From: Nitrospira sp.
GTDB taxonomy: Bacteria > Nitrospirota > Nitrospiria > Nitrospirales > Nitrospiraceae
DNA length: 64,000 nt
Direction: 5' to 3'
Assembly (NCBI GenBank): GCA_024998595.1
Contig: JACOEK010000002.1
Location: forward strand, 248,001 to 312,000
Shown: piece by piece, positions 59,419-64,000 of the stretch
Layout of the letters: each line of letters starts with the position of its first letter
How positions within the stretch are numbered: position 1 is the first letter of the stretch
Program-made: the position numbers and the translations under genes
The notes under the pieces: model-generated
Seen by the model: the letters and a program-made list of their open reading frames with translations, nothing else
What the model was told of the DNA's origin: nothing
The model's database searches: none

Positions 59419-60327
59419 TCAGCGTCCTGCCACCTGCTGTTCCGCATGGTAGGAACTGCGCACCAGCGGTCCCGATTCGACGTGGCGAAAACCGAGGGCG
59501 AGGCCTTCTTCCTTCAAAGAGGCGAATTCGTCCGGGTGGTAGAACCGTGCGACGGGGAGATGCTCTTTTGTCGGTTGTAGATACTGGCCGATGGTCATGA
59601 TGTCGCATTCGACTGCGCGCAGGTCACGCATGACGCCGCGCGCTTCGTCAGTGGATTCGCCCATGCCGACGATTAGGCCCGACTTGGTCGTCATGCCCAT
59701 CTGCTTCGCGCGGCCCAGCAATTCAATCGACCGCTGGTATTTCCCTTGCGGCCTGATCGAGGGGAACAGGCGCCGAACCGTTTCGATGTTGTGATTCAGA
59801 ATGTCCGGCTTCTCCGCCGCAACCAGCGCCAGCGCTGCTTCGTTTCCTTCAAAATCCGGGATAAGTACTTCGATCGTGCAGCTCGGAATCAACCGCCTGA
59901 TGTGGCGGATGGTTTCGGCAAAGATGGACGCGCCGCCGTCGTCCAATTCATCGCGGTTCACCGAGGTAATCACGGCGTGTCTCAAGCTGAGGGCGTGTAC
60001 CGCTTCCGCCACGCGCAACGGCTCCTCGCGATCCACCTCATGCGGCCGACCGGTGGCAACTGAGCAGTAGTGGCACCTCCTCGTACAGATGTCGCCGAGA
60101 ATGAGAAAGGTTGCGGTGCGGGCGTTCCAACATTCCCACATGTTCGGACAGCGTGCTTCTTCACAAATCGTGTGGAGGTTGAGCCGGTCCATGGTTTTGC
60201 GAATGTCGTGATAATCCGGACCGGTCTGAAGTTTCACCTTGAACCAGGGCGGTAGGCGTCGAGGCTGAGGCGCTGACGTCTGGGCTTTTTCGGCAGTGGG
60301 CCGCGGATCGATCTGAATGAAGCTCAT
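59419..60327 (-). CDS. lipA: Lipoyl synthase
   Basis: The 302-aa radical SAM enzyme has both clusters: the auxiliary site CEEARCPNMWECW and the SAM site CTRRCHYC near residues 57-88, and ends with the conserved RSSYHAE segment carrying the serine that ligates the auxiliary cluster. It inserts sulfur into octanoyl groups to make lipoyl cofactor, here needed for the dehydrogenase E2 encoded directly upstream with a 4-base overlap. Confidence 0.97.
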   Translation of the reverse strand: MSFIQIDPRPTAEKAQTSAPQPRRLPPWFKVKLQTGPDYHDIRKTMDRLNLHTICEEARCPNMWECWNARTATFLILGDICTRRCHYCSVATGRPHEVDREEPLRVAEAVHALSLRHAVITSVNRDELDDGGASIFAETIRHIRRLIPSCTIEVLIPDFEGNEAALALVAAEKPDILNHNIETVRRLFPSIRPQGKYQRSIELLGRAKQMGMTTKSGLIVGMGESTDEARGVMRDLRAVECDIMTIGQYLQPTKEHLPVARFYHPDEFASLKEEGLALGFRHVESGPLVRSSYHAEQQVAGR

Positions 60328-61526
60328 GATTTCACCGCCGGAGCCACGAGTTCCTGTGGGTGCTCCAGCACACGTTTGAATTCTTTCAGGAACTGCGCGC
60401 CCATCAAGCCATCGAGCGCCCGATGGTCACATGACAACGTGACCTTCATCCGCCGCCCGACCGTCACGGTTCCTTTCGTCACCACCGGCACGTCTCGAAT
60501 CGCGCCCACGGCAATCGACGCAGCCTGGGGCGGCATGAGAAGCGCAATAAAGTTGTCCACGTCGAACATACCCAAATTGGAAATGGCAAATGTCGCTCCC
60601 GTATATTCGTTCGGCTGCAAGCGTTTCTGCCTGGCCCGTTCGATCAACGCCTTAGTCTCGGCCGAAATTTCGACCAGCGTTTTCGCCTCGCAATTTCGAA
60701 TGACCGGTGCGATCAGACCATCCTCCATGCCGACGGCCACCCCGATATCAATCTGCTCATATCGCCTAATAGCCTCGCCGGTGAATGAGACATTGATCTC
60801 CGGATGCCGGAGTAGCGCAAGCGCCGATGCCTTGATGAGCAGATCGGTAATGGATGGATGGGTTTGACGGCTCTGCTTGAACTGATCGCGCACACGCTCT
60901 GCCGGCTCCATATCGATCTCGACGGTCAGGTAGAAATGCGGGACGGGCCCCTTGCTCTGGACCGTCGCCCTGGCGATGGCTTTTCGCATCTGACTGAGCG
61001 GCTGATCGGTTCCGGCCGGTAATGCCGACGCTGGCTGAGCACTCGCCTGGAGTACATCCGCCTCAACGATTCGCCCGCCTGGACCGCTGCCGGTGAGGGT
61101 GGACAGATCGAGCCCGCGTTCAGCGGCCAGGGCCTTCGCGCGCGGAGAGGCAACTGGACGCGCACCCTCCGAATGCGCGAATTGAGCTGGAGCCGGTGCC
61201 TTGGCTGGTGCAGCGGCGCTTTTCGTCCCATTGCCGATCGACGGCGCTGCCGTCACCCCGTCCGACAGGGCCGACGTGATATCTTCATCGGCCTCGGCGA
61301 TGACCCCGATCAACGTACCAGACTGCACGGTTTCCCCGTCCCGTACCAGTGTCTTCCGCAGAATGCCGGGAGCGAAGGCCTCCAGATCCATGACCGCCTT
61401 GTCGGTTTCGATCTCGGCAATCACTTCCCCGGCCTGCACCGGATCCCCTTCATGTTTTTTCCAGGCCAGCAAGACGCCTTCTTCCATCGTATCCGTCAAT
61501 TTAGGCATGACCACACGACTAGCCAT
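60324..61526 (-). CDS. pdhC: Dihydrolipoamide acetyltransferase (pyruvate dehydrogenase E2)
   Basis: The 400-aa protein starts at the ATG at 61526. The lipoyl domain (1-78) has the modified lysine in IETDKAVMDLE, then a Pro/Ala linker, a peripheral-subunit-binding domain (SPRAKALAAERGLDLS near 130) and a catalytic domain ending in CDHRALDGLMGAQFL, with the active-site His and Asp. It carries acetyl groups between E1 and CoA. One lipoyl domain only. Confidence 0.95.
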   Translation of the reverse strand: MASRVVMPKLTDTMEEGVLLAWKKHEGDPVQAGEVIAEIETDKAVMDLEAFAPGILRKTLVRDGETVQSGTLIGVIAEADEDITSALSDGVTAAPSIGNGTKSAAAPAKAPAPAQFAHSEGARPVASPRAKALAAERGLDLSTLTGSGPGGRIVEADVLQASAQPASALPAGTDQPLSQMRKAIARATVQSKGPVPHFYLTVEIDMEPAERVRDQFKQSRQTHPSITDLLIKASALALLRHPEINVSFTGEAIRRYEQIDIGVAVGMEDGLIAPVIRNCEAKTLVEISAETKALIERARQKRLQPNEYTGATFAISNLGMFDVDNFIALLMPPQAASIAVGAIRDVPVVTKGTVTVGRRMKVTLSCDHRALDGLMGAQFLKEFKRVLEHPQELVAPAVKS

Positions 61527-61589
61527 GGATTGCCCTCCAGGATGCAGACCACCGTCGAAGTCCGGCGCGAAGCAGGCGGCGACCATTTC

Positions 61590-62567
61590 TCATGCGACAC
61601 CACAGACTGTTTTGACAGCGGCAACTACGCGCGGCACATCGGGAATGGCGGCATCTTCCAAAGGTCGGCTGTAGGGGATGGGTACGTCCTCGCCGGTGAC
61701 GCGGATAATCGGGCCATCCAAAGAATCGAACGCCGCGCTATAGATACTTTCGGCAATTTGGGCGCCCAGCCCGCAAAAGCGCCAGCCTTCTTCGACGATC
61801 ACCAGGCGCCCGGTTTTTTTGACCGAGGTGACGATCGTGTCGAGATCCAACGGTTTGAGTGTGCGTGGATCGATCACTTCGACATCCACACCCTCACGAC
61901 TCAACTGCTCTGCCGCCTCCAGCGCGACGAGCAACATCTTGGAATAGGCCACGACCGTCACATCCGCCCCCGTCCGCTTCACCTCGGCCTGGCCGAGCGG
62001 AATTGTGTAGTCGCCTTCCGTCACTTCGCCTTTCGTACCGTAAAGCAATTGCGCCTCGATAAAAATCACCGGATTCTTGTCACGAATCGCGCTCTTCAGC
62101 AAACCCTTCGCATCGTGCGGCGTGGCCGGCGCGACAACTTTCAATCCAGGGACGTGGCAGAACCAGGCTTCCAGGCTTTGCGAATGTTGCGCCCCCAGTT
62201 GATGCGCCGCGCTGCCGGGGCCACGAATCACCAGCGGCACCGAGAGCTGGCCACCGGACATGTACCGGATTTTGGCCGCGTTGTTCACGATCTGATCCAG
62301 CGCGACGATACCGAAGTTCATGGTCATCAACTCGACGATCGGGTGCAACCCAGCCATGGCCGCCCCGATGGCGAGGCCGGTGAACCCGGCTTCGGTGATG
62401 GGCGTATCAACCACCCGTTGAGGGCCGAATTCCTCGACAAACCCCTTCGTCACTTTGAACGCGCCCTGGTAATAGCCCACTTCTTCGCCGATCAAGAAGA
62501 TGCGCGGGTCGCGGCGCATTTCCTCCCGCATGGCTTGGTTGAGAGCTTCCCGATAGGACAACAACAT
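61590..62567 (-). CDS. pdhB: Pyruvate dehydrogenase E1 beta subunit
   Basis: The 325-aa protein starts at the ATG at 62567. It has EVGYYQGAFKVTKG near 29, PITEAGFTGLAIGAAM near 54, GPGSAAHQLGAQHSQSLE near 122 and the C-terminal transketolase domain with RLVIVEEGWRFCG. It binds thiamin diphosphate together with E1 alpha, whose gene ends 8 bases upstream. The gene order E1 alpha, E1 beta, E2 matches PDH operons. Confidence 0.96.
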   Translation of the reverse strand: MLLSYREALNQAMREEMRRDPRIFLIGEEVGYYQGAFKVTKGFVEEFGPQRVVDTPITEAGFTGLAIGAAMAGLHPIVELMTMNFGIVALDQIVNNAAKIRYMSGGQLSVPLVIRGPGSAAHQLGAQHSQSLEAWFCHVPGLKVVAPATPHDAKGLLKSAIRDKNPVIFIEAQLLYGTKGEVTEGDYTIPLGQAEVKRTGADVTVVAYSKMLLVALEAAEQLSREGVDVEVIDPRTLKPLDLDTIVTSVKKTGRLVIVEEGWRFCGLGAQIAESIYSAAFDSLDGPIIRVTGEDVPIPYSRPLEDAAIPDVPRVVAAVKTVCGVA

Positions 62568-62575
62568 AGACGTTC

Positions 62576-63553
62576 CTAGTCTTCCACCATGACATCGGCA
62601 TACAAACTTGCAGGATCGGGAAACGGACTCTCGTCGGCAAACTTTACCGCTGCCGTTACGACTTCGCCGATCTCCCGCTCGAGTTGCTTGAAATCGGCCT
62701 CGTCGCAACGCGCCTGGCTCAGCATCGTCTCCCTCAACAGCGTCAGCGGGTCACGCTTGCGATGTTCCTCGACTTCATCCTTGCTCCGATAATGGCCATG
62801 CGAGGGATCGGCCATCGAGTGCCCCATGAAGCGATAGGTCATCGCCTCGATGAAGAACGGCCCATGCCCGGCACGCACCTGATCCACCACCCTGTGCATC
62901 AATGAACGCACGGCGAGCACGTCCATGCCATCTACTCGCTCGGCCGCAATGCCATAGGAGCGCGCGGCCTCCGCCACGTTTTCGTACAACGCCACGGCTC
63001 GTTGCACGGGCGTACCCATTCCGTATCGATTGTTCTCACAGATAAAAATCACCGGCAGTTTCCACAGAGCCGCCAGATTAAATGCTTCATGCGCCTGGCC
63101 ACTCGGCACGGCGCCTTCTCCAAAGAAACAGACGGTGACCAGATCCTGCTTCTGATATTTCGTCGTAAAGGCCAATCCCGTCGCCAATGGGATATGCCCA
63201 CCGACGATGGCGTAGCCGCCCATGAAACGTTTCGAAAGATCTACCAAATGCATCGAGCCGCCCTTGCCCTGACACAAGCCGGTCGCCTTGCCGAAGAGCT
63301 CAGCCATTACCTTGTTAGGATCAGAACCGCGGGCCAGACAATGTCCGTGATCGCGATAGGCGCTGATCGCATAATCATCCGGCCGCAGCGCTGCGATCGC
63401 CCCGACGGCAATCGCTTCTTCCCCGATGTACAGGTGGAGAAACCCGGCGATCTTGGCGAGCGCATACATCTCCGCCGACTTTTCTTCAAACCGGCGAATC
63501 AACAACATCTGGCGGTAGAGCCCCAGCAGATCGGCCTTGTCCATGTGGGTCAT
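62576..63553 (-). CDS. pdhA: Pyruvate dehydrogenase E1 alpha subunit
   Basis: The 325-aa protein starts at the ATG at 63553, with a second in-frame ATG at 63544. The thiamin diphosphate motif runs from GEGAVPSGQAHEAFN to ICENN near 155-185; it has GEG where many enzymes have GDG. Substrate-channel motifs YRDHGHCLARG and KGGSMHLVD are present. It decarboxylates pyruvate and acetylates the lipoyl arm of E2. No E3 gene is in the window. Confidence 0.96.
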   Translation of the reverse strand: MTHMDKADLLGLYRQMLLIRRFEEKSAEMYALAKIAGFLHLYIGEEAIAVGAIAALRPDDYAISAYRDHGHCLARGSDPNKVMAELFGKATGLCQGKGGSMHLVDLSKRFMGGYAIVGGHIPLATGLAFTTKYQKQDLVTVCFFGEGAVPSGQAHEAFNLAALWKLPVIFICENNRYGMGTPVQRAVALYENVAEAARSYGIAAERVDGMDVLAVRSLMHRVVDQVRAGHGPFFIEAMTYRFMGHSMADPSHGHYRSKDEVEEHRKRDPLTLLRETMLSQARCDEADFKQLEREIGEVVTAAVKFADESPFPDPASLYADVMVED

Positions 63554-63699
63554 TATGCATGCCCACCACAAGACGACTCAACCGGGATGTTTGGAGGTCA
63601 GCACAGCGCGGAACGAATGGAAGGAAACCGGTCGAGGGAGGAGTGGGATTGCACAGAAGATAGCGGTGGGGGCACACATGCCCGCACCGCTATGCGAAA

Positions 63700-64000
63700 T
63701 TATTTCACCTGCGAAAAATCCGCGTCGAACTGCATGGTCTGACCATCCTGCAAGGTCACCACGATGGTGGTTTTGGCATTGGGATCGAACGATTCGTATC
63801 CGAAGCGGGCGGTGAAACGCGACCGGTACGCGGGGCCCGTGCCATCGTTTTTTCTCCCTCGATCAGCCGGGCTGAGATCCACCGGGCGGATATTCTTGCC
63901 CTTTTGCTGAAAGACGAGGTCCGCCTTCTCGGCGAAGTATTCGTCATCGCCGCATAACTGCACCTCGACTTCCATGTTCGGCATATCCACGACTTTTTGG
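63700..64000 (-). CDS. Hypothetical protein, C-terminal part (cut by window edge)
   Basis: A minus-strand frame open to the right edge ends at 63700 and gives about 100 residues. A GTG at 63990 could start it, but the frame continues beyond the window. The sequence has mixed beta strands (NMEVEVQLCGDDEYFAEK, TTIVVTLQDGQTMQFDADF) and no recognised motif or membrane segment. It lies 146 bases upstream of pdhA on the same strand. No function is assigned. Confidence 0.6.
   Translation of the reverse strand, partial: QKVVDMPNMEVEVQLCGDDEYFAEKADLVFQQKGKNIRPVDLSPADRGRKNDGTGPAYRSRFTARFGYESFDPNAKTTIVVTLQDGQTMQFDADFSQVK

Overview
The window reads as chromosomal DNA of a GC-rich, chemolithotrophic, Nitrospira-like bacterium (phylum Nitrospirota). 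I infer this from the density of periplasmic c-type cytochromes, a cytochrome b / Rieske module with a haem c fused to cytochrome b, a giant multicopper oxidase, PPK2, pyruvate dehydrogenase subunits with lipA, and many two-component and sigma-54 regulators. No nxr, amo or rRNA gene lies in the window, so the assignment is an inference. I saw no transposase, integrase, CRISPR array or tRNA.

Layout. (1) 1-12.2 kb: an almost unbroken minus-strand array of redox genes: nine c-type cytochrome genes with 14 CxxCH motifs in all, a Rieske protein, a cytochrome b-c fusion, a sulfite-oxidase-family molybdoenzyme with its dihaem partner, a TsdA-like dihaem protein, DsrE-like, OsmC-like, thioredoxin and PPK2. 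(2) 12.4-20.8 kb: stress functions (OsmC, Rnk, a tandem universal stress protein, a trehalose-synthase-like glycosyltransferase, a VIT1-like membrane protein) around a sensor kinase / response regulator pair. That pair is flanked by two copies of one palindrome, one of them upstream of a 36-aa membrane peptide gene. (3) 20.9-28.2 kb: an Mla-type lipid transport operon, a bactofilin-like membrane protein and a GT39 glycosyltransferase. (4) 28.4-41.3 kb: an RND pump, outer-membrane barrels, TauE plus sulfide:quinone oxidoreductase, an orphan CHASE3 protein, CopD-like, hemerythrin and an FNR/Crp-type regulator. (5) 41.5-49.9 kb: a copper-protein locus with a 1645-aa triple multicopper oxidase, a cupredoxin/carboxypeptidase-regulatory protein and two SUMF1-like proteins. 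(6) 50.2-59.3 kb: a sigma-54 control block (two enhancer-binding proteins, a lone receiver, a multi-PAS histidine kinase) and a MacA/MacB-like pair without an ATPase. (7) 59.4-64 kb: lipA, pdhC, pdhB, pdhA and a partial gene.

The most unusual part is regions 5-6. The oxidase appears to build its trinuclear copper site from motifs in two successive repeat units, in permuted order. Its mRNA would carry a leader of about 220 nt with interlocked inverted repeats (a potential pseudoknot with alternative pairings). Three GGCAY-N5-TTGC sigma-54 promoter matches lie before the oxidase, the lone receiver gene and the macA-like gene. A second, bistable hairpin leader precedes the cupredoxin gene. Together these suggest a sigma-54-controlled, RNA-regulated copper oxidase system of unknown substrate.
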